Assembly (NCBI GenBank): GCA_025345505.1
Contig: JANVCC010000077.1
Coordinates: 9,107,163-9,171,162 of the forward strand
Reading direction: 5' to 3'
DNA: 64,000 nucleotides
From: Todiramphus chloris collaris
Taxonomy: Eukaryota; Chordata; Aves; Coraciiformes; Alcedinidae
Shown here: piece by piece, positions 50,901-63,700 of the stretch
Position numbering within the stretch: position 1 is the stretch's first letter
How the letters are laid out: each line of letters begins with the position of its first letter
Notes under the pieces: generated by a model
What the model was told of the DNA's origin: nothing
What the model saw: the letters and a program-made list of their open reading frames with translations, nothing else
Database searches by the model: none
Translations under genes and position numbers: made by a program

Positions 50901-53900
50901 ATTAATGTTCCCAAGCAAAATAATATTTCATTTTCCTTAAAAACACCCACATATATTTTTAAATAGCAGTAAGAATTGTTTCAAACATACTGTGGTACGT
51001 TACCCTGAGTGCTCATTGGAGACCTCATAATGAGGTTCTCACTTGAAGTAAGGATCATCCTGTGCCTCTCTAAAGACTGATTGCATGGGGGATCCTTCTG
51101 TGTAGCAGCCAGCTGAATTCAGAGATTCCAGCTAGCTGTTAGAGGAAAACACCTCATTATTCATAGCCACTGCCTACCACCCTCATCTGAAGGCTTGATA
51201 AATTAAGTGCACTGATAAAAAGTAGGGATGTCTTATGCAAAGAAATGTCCTGTGAATATAGGAGCAGAACATTTGCAAATGATTGAGACACCATCTAAAT
51301 AAAATAAAATCACCATCAGATAGCCTTCAATGGCATGTTAGAGAATGTTATTAGCCAGAGTCCAGCAGTTCTGTGGTATTTAGAATCCTCTGGCATTTCT
51401 GTGACCTTTTATAAGACATATTGCCTTGAACAATTAATTTATTTCATGATCATCCCAGTGTAACCAAGAAAGAAAACCCACGTTAGTCAAACCCAGGTGT
51501 TCTGATCAGAGTCATGTATTGCATTTCAAAACCCATTGAGTGGAAGCTAATTTCAACAATTTGCATGAGAGCCTTTTGCTATCACTTCTATCATAGTATC
51601 AGTGTCAGCTCAATTTTCAGAGCAGCTGTAGCTCAAACACTGACCTGCTGCCTATTACAGTAGTGTAATGAAGTGCAATGGACTAGTAATTATTCTACAT
51701 TACTGTAGATCAAGTAACATGCAGCCTTCAGTTATCACAATGGAATCCCAGTTCTTGCTCAAAATGAGAAAACTGACCATGAAGTTGATTTAAGGGTGTC
51801 ATCAAAAATTACTTTCAGAGCCTGAAAATGTGCTACTTATTTCCCAGATAGCATCTGACATTGCTCTGCAAATGTCCCAGAGTCACTGCATACTTGAATA
51901 AACTAGTTTCAAATAACTGAATGAAGAGTTGTATCTGAGACGCAGGAGTAAATTGAGATGGGATGTTCTTAAAATTTCTAGTAATGAAATTGCATTAGGC
52001 AAGCGATTTCAGTGTCTCTGTTCTAACACCATCTGTGAAACATCCTAACAACTCGCTCAGGAAATCATCTGGATTTTTTTTTTCTCTTGCTGCATATGAA
52101 ATATTGAGCATTATGAATTTGACCTAAAAGCGTGGCAAATGGCTCACTACCTGCCTGTATAATAATGACTTCAGCCTCTCTGCATCATATTACTTCTAAA
52201 GAATGAGCCAAGATTGTCATCAGCTGTACATTAAGATCTACTCCTTCCCCAGCCCTCTTGAATGCAACTGTCTCAAAACCTGCATTTAACTCTGTTTTTT
52301 GGAGGGTGGAAACCTTCAATGCAACTCACACCTTAACAACCCAGGGTACTCTGGGGGACCAATGCTTCACAGTAATCTGGCTTTGTTAACCATTACTGAC
52401 ACAGTGCCTTGGAGTAAGGGAAGATGGAGCTTCTCGTAAGAAATCTACATTTTTCTGGATAGAGAAGGAGCAGAAAGTGTGTGATAGTGGGCTGTACACT
52501 TCGATTTTCCATTTTTTTGCTTAGCTAGCTATTACCAGTAGTAGCTTAGAAAGTTGTGTTGCTCCCCATAGAAGTAGTTGTGTCTATTTTTTAAGCAAGT
52601 TTTCTTTAAAAGATCTCTCATCACCATCAGTATCTGGCATGAAATTTTAGCTCTTCTCTACCAGAGGTAACAGGATATTAAAATATGTGGAACAAGCACA
52701 CTGGAAAGTTTAACTGTCAAAAATAGTAACATTGTGTCAGGGGAAAAATCAAATTAAGTTCTAAAAAGGTAAAATAATCCCTGCAGAGCAATTTGTAAGA
52801 ATCTGGGTGGGGTTTTTTTTTCTTCACTGAGGAGAATGGGAATGTGGCTTTGATTTTCACTTTCAGCCCACACAGAATCCACACATAGTAATTCACTTCA
52901 GGTAAGTTGTGTGAGGATGCACAGACTGTCTGGATGAATATACAGGCCAAGCAGCACAGTCAGGAGGCTAACCCTTCTTTGGGACAGAAAGGGGGGATTG
53001 CTGGGATAGGAGGAACAGCAGGATTTAGGGGAGGGTAGAACAAGACAAAATTCAGCAGCAGATATAGGTGATAATGTATTAGAAAAATGTCTTTCTCTTG
53101 ACTACAGAAAATGGACAGCAGGGTGGTCAATCTTCAGGATAAAAGCCACACATTGCGTGGTTAGGCAAGAGTTTCAGACTGCCCCTGGCACTCACATTTC
53201 CAAGGGATTAGAAAACCTGAACGGTCTTCTAACCCAGCATTATCCTTCCCTGATCCAGGTGATCCTGGTCACAGGGCAAGGAAAGCCTGAAGTGACAGCA
53301 GCCATGAGTCTAGACTTGAGGGGTAAGCACCTTTCAGGACAGGTTTCAAAGCATCAAGTCTGTGTATCCATCAGCTCCTGAGCTCAGTGGCCCTACTCCA
53401 CAGTAGCAACACAAAGGGGCTTGCTGCAGCAGTTACCACTGCTACGTGCAAACAATAATGGAGCTAAATACTTGGACAGTGATAGAAAATAATGTGAGGT
53501 TGCAAATCCATCTCAGATGGGAGGGGGTTTTGCTCCTTTTATTATTCTACAAATGACCACCAACAAAATGAGTAGATCGTAGAGCAGATTTTAAAGAAAG
53601 TAGATTTTTAAGGAAGTATCTTCCTTAAACTGAAATGCAGGAGGGGCCTATTTTTACTATTTTAAAACCTGAATCCTAATTCTAGGAGTGACAAAATTTC
53701 AGAGGTCCATCAATGTGACAAGGCTAATGTGCCCAATTTGCATATTGAGAATTGACTATTTTCAGTAAATAACTCATTAATGAGCCATCAAGACTTCATT
53801 GTAGCAACTATTGCACAGCTAGTCACAGTAATAATAATACTAATCAAAAGAGAACAGCTAATTTTGCATAATTCAGTTAAAATAAAAAAGAATTCATCAC

Positions 53901-55139
53901 ATAAACTCTGCTACAAAGGCATATTCCCCACCACTTATTATGTATTATTCACTGGCACTAAATTATGATTCTAAATCAGAAGGGTGACAAGGTGTTTTTC
54001 TGTATAAGATTTAGCTAAACCTCTGGAGTTTTTAATCTGTTTTCCTAACAAAGTTTACTCAGAAACGTTGGCTCTGTTCTGACTGTCAGGAGACCCCAAG
54101 TCTCTCTGTGTAAATTGAAAGAGGCTCCCCATGCTGGCTTATGCTTTTATTATGGGAATCACACTAAATGTGATAATTTTAGCGAAGTGCATATTTGCTG
54201 TTGCATCAGCTCCTAATTGTGCTTCCTTGGCATCAGCAGAATATGAATGAAGAACACTGGTCTAGCTTTGAGGCTAGTCACCAAGTGCAGGAATAGTCTC
54301 ATCAGGCCCCTAGCAGAAGTTTCACCTAAAATATGGCAAATTGCAGGAAGTAGTTTTCAGCTGCACTTATTGAGAGAAATATCTGAAACTTCTGCCTTCA
54401 TGTCCTCACAAACTGTGCTCCGAATATAAAAGCTGTGTGTCCAAAGTCAACCACCTGCCTTTATTTGCATTGCAAGGTTTTTGCTGGGCCAAAAGTACCA
54501 CTGGTAAAAACTAGACAGTTTTTTCCAGCATCACACTCACAGTGACTTGACTGAAGGAGTCAGTGGTTGTCACAGGTAGGTCCAGGGTTTCTGTCTAAGA
54601 GGGATGTAGGTAGGAGTCAACTTCAGCAATGCATTGGAGCTCCACATCTGGAGGACATGCATGAGGATTTTCAGAGAGAATACTGAGGGGGTAGTATGAC
54701 CTTCTAGTGTTCTGATGAAACCCTCTTTGTAGAAGAGATAGTTTAATTGAGTATCTATCTACATACTATCAGGAGAGAGCATTTGAAAAAGTAGAGATGT
54801 TTTGGGTTTTTTTTTGTTTTGGTTTGTTTTTTTGTCAGTCTGTGGCTCTATTGACTTGAATCTGCTAATTCCTATCTGCCCAACATTTGGCTCATGAAAA
54901 ACACATATTTGAAATGTAAATCTCTGATGTAAATATCCAGAGCTGGTTGGGAATCTTTTATCAGGATGATAAATAAAATTTTTTAAAAATATTTCCCCCC
55001 TCCCCCCACAATAAAAATGCAGTTACTGCCAGATCAGAATTTTCTGTTGTAAAGTTTTCGCTTCACTGAATATTTGCAAGTTCCACAGAAAAGTGGAATT
55101 AACTGTTTCATTTGACTCAAAACATTTTAAATTGCTTAA
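47937..55139. other. Long unique non-coding stretch, low-complexity runs only
   Basis: Over 7 kb no dispersed repeat or coding gene was recognised. The longest frames are about 100 codons (49168-49479 and 49563-49865, both minus) with no domain. T-rich tracts occur at about 49751-49763, 52074-52083, 52811-52821 and 54799-54835 (T with GG interruptions), and a C-rich run at about 54992-55008. Parts such as 51140-51240 and 54120-54240 look like possible conserved non-coding DNA because they are AT-rich, irregular and repeat-free. This is only an impression. Confidence 0.5.
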
Positions 55140-55232
55140 TGGGTTTTTTCTGTGTTGTGGTTTTTTTTTTTTTTTTTTTGTTTGGTTGGGGTTTTTTTGT
55201 TTGTTGTGTTTTGTTGTTTTGGTTTTTTTTTC
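55140..55232 (+). repeat. T-rich / GT-rich low-complexity tract
   Basis: A run of 19 T is followed by ttg/tttg/ggtt units and then another T run, about 90 bp almost without A or C. On the minus strand it is an A/C-rich tract like the one at 15.87 kb. It generates a spurious Phe/Val/Cys/Gly-rich start to the plus-strand frame at 55112-55546 and a Lys/Asn/Thr-rich run in the minus-strand frame at 55023-55340. Confidence 0.9.
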
Positions 55233-58200
55233 CCTGGAGTGAATTACCCTACGATCTTTGCCATATGGCAGTAGGAGTCCAGCTCCCAGTGTTACAGGCT
55301 GCTTGTATCCCCAGCCCTGATGTTCATTGCCTTCACCCACTGCATGACCCAGGATATGGAGTAGTTAGTAAGGGAAGGAGAATGGCACATGGTTATTATA
55401 AGCTGCATAAACCCACGCAGGGCCTCATTGTCCTGATTCCTAAGAGGACTGTAAGCCAATGTGCTGATGTTTTCCTGACCTGGATTGAAGGAACCATCAA
55501 GCGTTCATGGGACTTTGGGGTATTACAAAAGCTGTGGCCTGTTTAGGAGCTCTGGGCCATAGGAAAGAGCAGATTCCAGTTCCAGCAAGGCAGGGCCTGG
55601 CTCCCATACACTCCAGAGAAATAAATTTTTGATGCAGGACATTGAGGGTTGTTTTATCAGAGACTGAAGTAAAAACCCCATCAATTTCAAAATTGCTGAA
55701 GGTTTCCTTCTGTTAGAAGAACATCCAAATGAATCTGTTTGTCATTTCCTAACTGGAATTAATGTAGAACTTCCATTCCACAGGAAAAAAAAAAAAGTTC
55801 TGAATCTTGCTTTTTAATCCTGTTTTAAATGGTGAGAAAGGCTGAATTGTCAACATTTCTCCTGGGATAAGAATGCTGGACTTGCAATAGGAAACTGAGT
55901 GGAGATGCCACTCTCAAATGCATGATCTGTGGGTTTATGAGGGTATTAAGCATCAGACTAAGTGTCTGTAAGGATCTTTTTTCACCTGAAGAGTGCATGA
56001 CTTGAACATAAACCACCCTAAACTGGCAGAAGGTGAGAGAGATCAGTATGACAGAAAAGAGTAAAATAATAAGGCATCTGATAAATGCTAAATTAGCTCC
56101 TAAAAACTGCAAAGATCCAACATTACATTTAATGTTTTCTTCATCTGAGTGAGCAAACTGGCTGCAACTTTAATGTGATGTCGCTCTCTCCCTTCTCACT
56201 GTGTTATACATTCCCCTCTAGTGGCTAGTAAAAGATTTATGGGATGAATTTCTTCTGAGAGCTAGAACCAAATTTGCAAAAAGGGAATTAGGCATGTGAA
56301 TACTTTTAATAACTTAAGCAGTGGATCCTTGTCTTGTTCAGTGACCGAACTCACCCTCTTTGTGCTGCAGGTAGAGATCAAATCACTTTTGGCTTGACTA
56401 AGCTCGATTAGAACTAGAAATCTAAGGCTGAACTCCATGTTTGGTACAGCTTAAGAGTGTGGGACACACCTAGGGTTGAGAAGGAGTCTGAAAAATATGT
56501 GTTGTATAAGTTTTAGAAGTGTTTACTTTTTTTTTTTCACTTGTGTGTTTTTTGGGGTCCTCCCCCTTTTTTTTTAAACAGGGATGACTAGCTTTATGGT
56601 AGCTGTTGTTTTGCTTTCATGGGGGTTTTGTGTGTGTATCCGTCTTTGCTTGCTTAGGTGCTCTGGGTTTATGCTCCATCTGTGTCTCCTGGATTTGGGG
56701 ATTGGGGTCTGGAGTGTGTTTGTTCTGATTCTGAGCAAAATTACAGTGTGTTTGCTCTGAGCACACTGGGTCCTTTTGTTGATCGCTGCAGTGCACCTGC
56801 TTGAACCAGGGAAAGGAGCAGTCAGCTGGAGAAGTCACAAACTATGCTCCATGGCTCTCTATCTGCTTGCTGGAGAGAGGGCCAGGGTGCCCATAAAGCT
56901 CTGTTGAATACTTCAGGAATCACTGATCTTTTTTGAAAGGGCACTGGCATCTGGATTAGACCTTAACTTTAGATTTGCTCTATGAAGCATGATCTGCACT
57001 ATAGATGTGGGAAGCACCTGGTACATACTCCCACTGCCCCATTCTCAGGGCCAGCTGCAGCACTGGTGCCAGCTAAAAATGCAATGGGCAACTTCCATTT
57101 GCATCATTTCCTTGTCTACTGAGGACTTTACTCCAGTGCAGGACTGCCACAACAGAGCAAGTCTGCTTTTTCCTTGCAGACTCCTGCTCCAAGAGGATGA
57201 GGTGTAGATACCAGTGCCAGCAAGGACTTCTTCAATAGGAACAGGATCTGCTTGACATGTGGGGCTTCTTTATGACTTTATGTTGATTGAACTGGGCCAT
57301 ATTACACCTCAAAATGCCCTAAACTCATTACTCTAGCCTGAAAAAAATGTCTACTTTGTTCTCAGTATAAAATATTATATAACCTCTGTTGGTACAGGAC
57401 TGGCTGTGTTTCGGAGCCAGCAGCCAGTAGATAGGTTAAGTGGCAAAGCAGGTTTCTATAAGTCCTCTTACATCAAGGGGAGTGAACCAGGCTCATCAGT
57501 GGGAAGATGTCCCTACCACCTTCCAACTGTGTTTTCAAACAACATTTGGGAGTGATTTATGCTGCGCTGTGACATTGGTACCATCTGCTCGTCATCATAA
57601 GTATGAATGAAGTGATAATGAAGAAAACGTTCTAAGCAGCTAACAAGATGATTACACTGTAATAACATAATTTTGCAATGATTTGGTTCTTCAGCGATCT
57701 ACAAACACTTCATCTCAAAATCTCAAGGTCTAGGGTCTTACTGCAGCTACACAGGGCTCTCTTGAATTGGTCTTGAAGTGTGACACAGGTCCTGCTCCAC
57801 CTGTCTGTGGACTTGCACTTTCTCCTACACAGCATCTGCTGTGCTGCACTCTCAATCCATTTCGTTCCCTGCATCACCTGTGCTTTGGAAACTTCTTAGA
57901 GTAGACTGGGTATCTCCCCAGGGCAGGAACCATCTCTTCCTCCTGCCAGGGGTTTCCACTTGACGTACCCACCCTTTTCTTAAAGGAAAACAAGAACTGT
58001 CCATTGCAACTTCTATCTGGGCCTTCAGGTTTTTTGTCCAGTGGAGAGTAAACTGGAAATCCTGAGAAAACACAAAATAGTGGTGATTTTTGCATTAGAT
58101 TTGGTGACATTTCAGAGAGAAGAAAAAAAAAGAAGCAGCTGTAATTTGTTAACAAATTATTTCAGATTTTAAGAAATTATTTTATTTAAAATCTGCAATT

Positions 58201-60062
58201 TGTATAGAAACATAAATCTCATTCATTTAAAGCCAAGTATTCAAACACATCTTTTCTTTTGAGTCTAACAGAAGTGTCTCAACTCAATCATCTAAAGCAG
58301 AACTTTGATTTTTCTTCTTGGTTGACAGTACTTTTCCAGGAGGAAATATCCTGGCCAGCCATAGCAGCAATAGGTCCTGTAGCACTGTGATAAGGAGTTA
58401 GCCCAAAATGTTTCTAGGAACTCTTGAGATGATTTCTTAAGCCTGCAATAGCATTTCTTTGTTACTTAAGCAGAAATGTTTTCTAAGTATGTGGCTTTAG
58501 TCTGGGATATTTTTTACTAGTCTTTTTTTAATAGTCTTTTTCATAGCAGAAATTTGTATGACATCTTGCTACCAATCTGATACCATTTTCCTTCGAGCAA
58601 GGTGTTGTATTTGTTGAATTAGTGGTACAGCAACAGAGCTGCCATCCAAGCCAATCTGCCATTCAATTAGACTTCCCTTGGCTGCATCAGAGTCACAACC
58701 AGTAACAAGAAATAGGAAGCACAAAGCAGATTTTTAATCTGTTCTTTTTCTTTCCTCTATTTTCATCTTTATATTCATATTTTCATAATGAATATGCAGA
58801 GGAAAAAAAAAAAGAAAGAACCCCTGTGAAAAGATGTGGACCTGAATGGCACTCCTTGTGTACTCCAGTGACTGTAGTTGCCATGAGGATTGTTCATCAT
58901 GGAGATGACAGGAAACAGCTATTCCTGCACCGCGTGGTTAAAGCTCAGCAGTGACAGGTTTACAAGGAAATCATCCTTAATCTTTCTGACCACACATGTG
59001 GATCAATGGCTCTACAAGAGGAGTTATGAGTGTTGGTTATGTTATTTCAAGGATTCTGGGCCCATTGGAAACAAATTGACCCCCTTCTTTGGGCAAGAGA
59101 ATTTCAGAAGATTACCAGAATTTAATCTCATTTCCAAACTGGACAATGACAATGAGGATGTCTCTTCCGCACAGAGGAATCTGTGTGTTCAATGCTCTTG
59201 ATGCTTCCTGCCTCTGCCCCTCTCAGACTAAGAGGATGGAGAGCTGGGGAATGACTCTGAGTCTACACCCTACCCAGGAAACTCTTTTCCACTTGCTTTA
59301 GGCCACTATAATGGTCAGAAAGTGGGGAAAAAAGAAAATAGAGAGACCAGGATATTGAAAACATGTAGACTAGATCTGAGGACTGCCTTTCATAGGAATA
59401 CTTGAGGTTTCTGTGTGGGACACAGGGTCAAGGACACGATCAGCTGCCCCCAAAAGGATGGCATGAAGTATTACCAGATAATAGTGATTTAAGGAGGTAG
59501 AAAAGTAAATTAATAAGGACATACAAGCTGTAAGAACTCTGTAAAAAAAGAAAAAGAAGAAAACAAAACAAACAACCTTCTGTTGGTGGTGTACAAATAT
59601 CTTTCCTGATTTATTTTTAATCATGAGAAGGAAAAGAGGGGGAGAAAGGGAATAACAGCCTTTGCCAAGTGTTCAGTGATTCTCATGTACCCGATTCCCA
59701 GCTGCATCTAACTCATTATCACTCTTGTGAGTATAACACTTCTCTGCAAATGCTCCAGCCACTTAGATTTTTGAAGAGGTTTTTTCAACAAGCATGGAAA
59801 GTGATAAATGCAATTTAAACAAGCCACTTAATCAACGTATTTATATTAGATAACAATATAAGCAAAGTGAGTGAGTCTTGCACACAGAAGCCCTCAGGAA
59901 GCCTCTCCGGAAAAGAAACTGCCAGATCCCTCCTTGTGCAGCCGCCCTCAAAGCATTTCTCTGCTGGGTGGTGGATTTGTGTCCCCTGTGCTCAGAACGG
60001 GCAGTCTAGGCATGTTGGTAGGACAGAGCTCATCGCTGGGGAATTCACACTTGGTGGCCCGG
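55233..60062. other. Unique non-coding DNA with low-complexity runs
   Basis: No dispersed repeat or gene was recognised. Short T runs at about 56527-56538 and 56566-56576, and short A runs near 55783 and 58803, are the only simple repeats of note. Open frames reach about 103 codons (58890-59201 plus) with no domain. Confidence 0.55.
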
Positions 60063-60108
60063 TTCCCTTAGATGTTCCTTAGATGTTCCCTGGTGTTCCC
60101 TTAGATGT
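60063..60108 (+). repeat. Short imperfect tandem repeat (ttagatgttcc units)
   Basis: The unit ccttagatgttcc occurs two to three times with variants (ttcccttagatgttcc, ttagatgttccctgg, ttcccttagatgtc). The array is under 50 bp and looks like a local slippage product. Confidence 0.8.
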
Positions 60109-60639
60109 CAGCAGCACACTCTGAAGGTCTGGTGTAACTGGTACATGAGCTTCCTGGCCCTCACCTCCTACTGTCACTTCATAGGGCTCTCCCAAATTTG
60201 GCCTAGTGATTTCAGATGATTCATCTGGTCAAAGCTTTTTTTGGGAGGATGAGGAAAGGCAGTCTAGGAAAGAGAAAACCACTTTTATTTATTTTATAAA
60301 TTTTATTAAGGTATTTTTTAATTTCTGAGATGATTGCCTCTGGAAAATGCCATGTGTGTTCCTCTGTCCTTCTACCACACTGATAAATATGCCCTGAGAG
60401 CATATGGGGAATATGGAGCCAAGCTCTGTATACAGTTTACCCCATCGAAGGTGCCTACAGGCCTCAGAAAAACATTCAAGAAAGAAAACTGTGCAGATGG
60501 AGCACCCAAAATGTCAATAAACAAAGCCAGGTTTTACAATTATATTTTTCTGATCAGAAATAGGAGATGATCCTCACATCGGGTGAAGAAGAGCAAAATA
60601 GAGGCAGAATTTTTATTTTAATTATTCATCTTACTTAAT
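60109..60639. other. Unique non-coding DNA, no feature seen
   Basis: Mixed sequence with an AT-rich stretch at about 60280-60325. The 78-codon frame at 60334-60570 resembles nothing known. Confidence 0.5.
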
Positions 60640-60735
60640 CTGAGACTTTAAGTTTATCCTCATTTTACAGAAGCTTGTGGAATCCCTAATTTGTGATAAA
60701 GTCTGAGCGGGGATCAGAGACCCCAAGCAGAGAGG
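60640..60735 (-). mobile_element. Very weak MIR-like fragment, reversed
   Basis: The string 'ttatcctcattttacagaag' resembles the reversed MIR 3' block (tatccccattttacagatg), and 'gggatcagagaccccaagca' could correspond to its gggattcgaacccaggca block. The sequence between is not convincing. I rate this near chance level. Confidence 0.25.
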
Positions 60736-63700
60736 AGGGCTGATGGAAGTTTAAGCTGACAGAAGTTTAAAAAGAAACAAATGGGCTTTGCAGTTTGGAG
60801 AATGTAAGCAAAGACCACAGCTCTGGAGGGAAAGTGAGACCAAGTCATAGTAAAACAATTCGTAAAGCACAGACTTCACTTCAGAAAATGCAGAGGCAAA
60901 GAAGAAACTCCAAAAGCAGATGGAGCAAAACTAGAGTGTTTTCAGGAGGCATCCTGAAGGTTTACATGGACAAGCTCAAACCAGCAACATTTTGAAAGCA
61001 TTTTTGCTTGTGTAAGAAGGTAAAACATGACTGCAGGTATGAAAGAATAAACAAAATATACGCAGTTTGCACAGATGAGAGGATTTGTAGGAAATTTTAA
61101 AGAGACAGTTATATACAGTGACTGAATATTCCATCGAGCATGATTGAAACTCTTCTTACTTGTCATTCCAACACCAGTGCACAAGTTCACAGAGCGCCAG
61201 AAGCTGCACTGAAAATTTTGAAGAATAAATTTAGTAATGTTGCAAACAGGAATGTAGACCTTCATTAGAGTCAGCGGGGAATTTCTGAGCTAGATATGGA
61301 GAGAAGATGTCTTTCAACAGCAGGATCCTCCAAGCTGTGAAATAGAGCAGGATGTGACGATTAAAAGCCATGAGCTGCTTTGAAGATTTTCAAGACAAAG
61401 GCGACCAGCTCATACTGATTGAGATGTTTTGATATGCCTGGTATATTGTCACTTCTCTATAATATTTCCTTTTAATGAATGGGAAGTAAGTCAAATTAGC
61501 CTTTTATTTAGGATGAAAAACAGCATCTCTGCAGCATCGCAGCTGGGACGAAATGTTAAAATTAGCTGCTGAGTAGGCAGACCAGGCCCTCCCTCTCCAT
61601 CACAAGGACCTTCTCTCTAACACGTGTGGAGCAACCTGCTGTTCCATCAAGAAGGTTGTTTTGTGTTGCAGCTCAGGTTTCTCCTGCATAGCCATGGGGG
61701 AGTGTGGCAACTGGCTCCACCTTCCCCTGCAGATCCAGAGCGGATCTGCCACTCGCCCTGGGAGAGCACATCATCAATGGCCTTCAGCACACCCAGGACT
61801 GGGTTTGTCTTCAGCCTTTCTTAACTGCCACGCTTGTCTCACCCACACTTAGCATTTGCATTTGTACAGCAGTAACAGCTGTCAGCCACTGATGGCAAGA
61901 TCCCAAGTCTCGACCAGGTCTATGGTTTCAGAGTTACATGCGCACTTGCCATATGGACAATCCTGCAGTAACGTGTCTCGTAGACTATCATGGGCTGGAG
62001 CTGGATATTCATATGGAAATATTTTTTGTATATGCACTGGTTTTGCCAAACGTCCTGTTTTAATTATTCATCTCTCCTCATGAATAAATGAAAAGGGGAA
62101 ACATCAAAAGTCGCCAAATACTCTGTGCTGGTCACAAACACTGAAGGTTTCTTTTTAATGTACAATCAGAAAGTTGGATTAAGATTCACTCCTTTGATAT
62201 GCAGCTGATTATTTTTTTTATATATAAAAAAGAGAGAAATTCCTGTTTCCTGCAATTAACTGTATTTTTTTTGAAGCGCAACAGGCATAGAGAAATCACA
62301 TATCTGTGGTGACTCCTTTCAAAGAAAACAATTAGCATCCATATCAAAAAGCTAATTCAGAGAAATTAAAGAACACATACATCAGTAAAATATAATATTT
62401 CCTCTTTAGCACATCTCATTGTGTACAATGTGTCACTGTAAAATTGTTAGGCTTGGAGATAATGAAGAGTGACAGTTGAAGGGTTCAGGGCTTCATATAA
62501 GACTTTTGGGTATGTAAAGATTTTAATTGCACATAATTATGAATGTGAAAGTGGAACGATTTAATTTTTTAGCTTTCATGCTATTAGAAGGCTAATAGAA
62601 CCAATATCAAACTGAGTTAGTTACAGCAGAATTACTAGAAGAAGCTATTTTTTTCATTTGGCAATTTAAATTAAATCAAAACAAAAAAAATTAAAATATC
62701 TCATATGTTTCTCTATTCTTTCACATTTATATAGTGGTAGCAAGATAAGTGGTGAATGCTATTAACAGAGATGAAGAAAATAGTTCTAATAAGATTAGAA
62801 TATCCTGGAATAATGGGAATGGATAATGGGGCAGTGCGGAAGAAAAGGGACAGCCATAAATGGTGTGGTTAAGTCGTGAAGTGGTCTGTAGAGTTCAAGA
62901 GACTGTCATCTGAGGCAACTCTCTATTCTTCTTATAAATAAATAAATGTACCCTCTCCTCTCCTCAGACAGATACACTACTGCTGAGGAGAGTAACAAGA
63001 GGAGGAGTGAGCTCCTTTTACTGGGTGGGTATTTCCCCTCTCCTGCCTAAAATTCCGGCTTTCTCTGATTCCTCCCAACCTTATTTGCTAAGGAAATGCT
63101 CAGGCTGGGGGAGTCTGGAGTTCCACCCCCTCCACTTTTCACGCGAGTGCCTGTTCTTCTCCGTACAGCTGTAACACAGCCTGCCCAGCACAGGGATGGA
63201 GGGTAGGAAGAGCAGTTATCAGCAGAGAGGAGTGAGAGGAAATAGTGTCCAGACACTCAGCATTTTCTGCATCCATAACCAGGTGTTTCGGTTCTGGATT
63301 GCTTTTGCATTCCCCATATCTTTCCTTACAACAGAGCTAGGAAATGAATTTCTATCTACTGTTAAACCCTATTTAAGTCCATCTTTCAGCGGTAATTAGA
63401 AGTCTGCTGATGTTAGGATCTCTTTGCAGATCTTGGACCTTTTCAATTAATTTTAATGGGGTTCATTAGCACTTTTTTAATGTGTAAGAAATGGGCAAAT
63501 ACGTAACTGAAGAGCCACTTACCTTTTAATGAAGGTAACAAATATGCAATTAAAAAAGCTTTGTCTTTCAGCAACTTTGCAGTAAATTAACTTGTTTTGT
63601 CATTATTGTGCATGCAGAATGTCACTTACTCTGGAGTTTTGACATAAAATTCTTTATCATTGGCAGAATTAGCAAGTAACATTAAGAACTAGAAAATGAC

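Noticed and set aside
55023-55340. 105-codon minus-strand frame rich in Lys/Asn/Thr
   Set aside because: It is the antisense of the same T/GT-rich tract; the composition is dictated by the simple repeat.
55112-55546. 144-codon plus-strand open frame
   Set aside because: Its first part is poly-Phe/Val/Gly translated from the T/GT low-complexity tract, and the remainder has no family resemblance.
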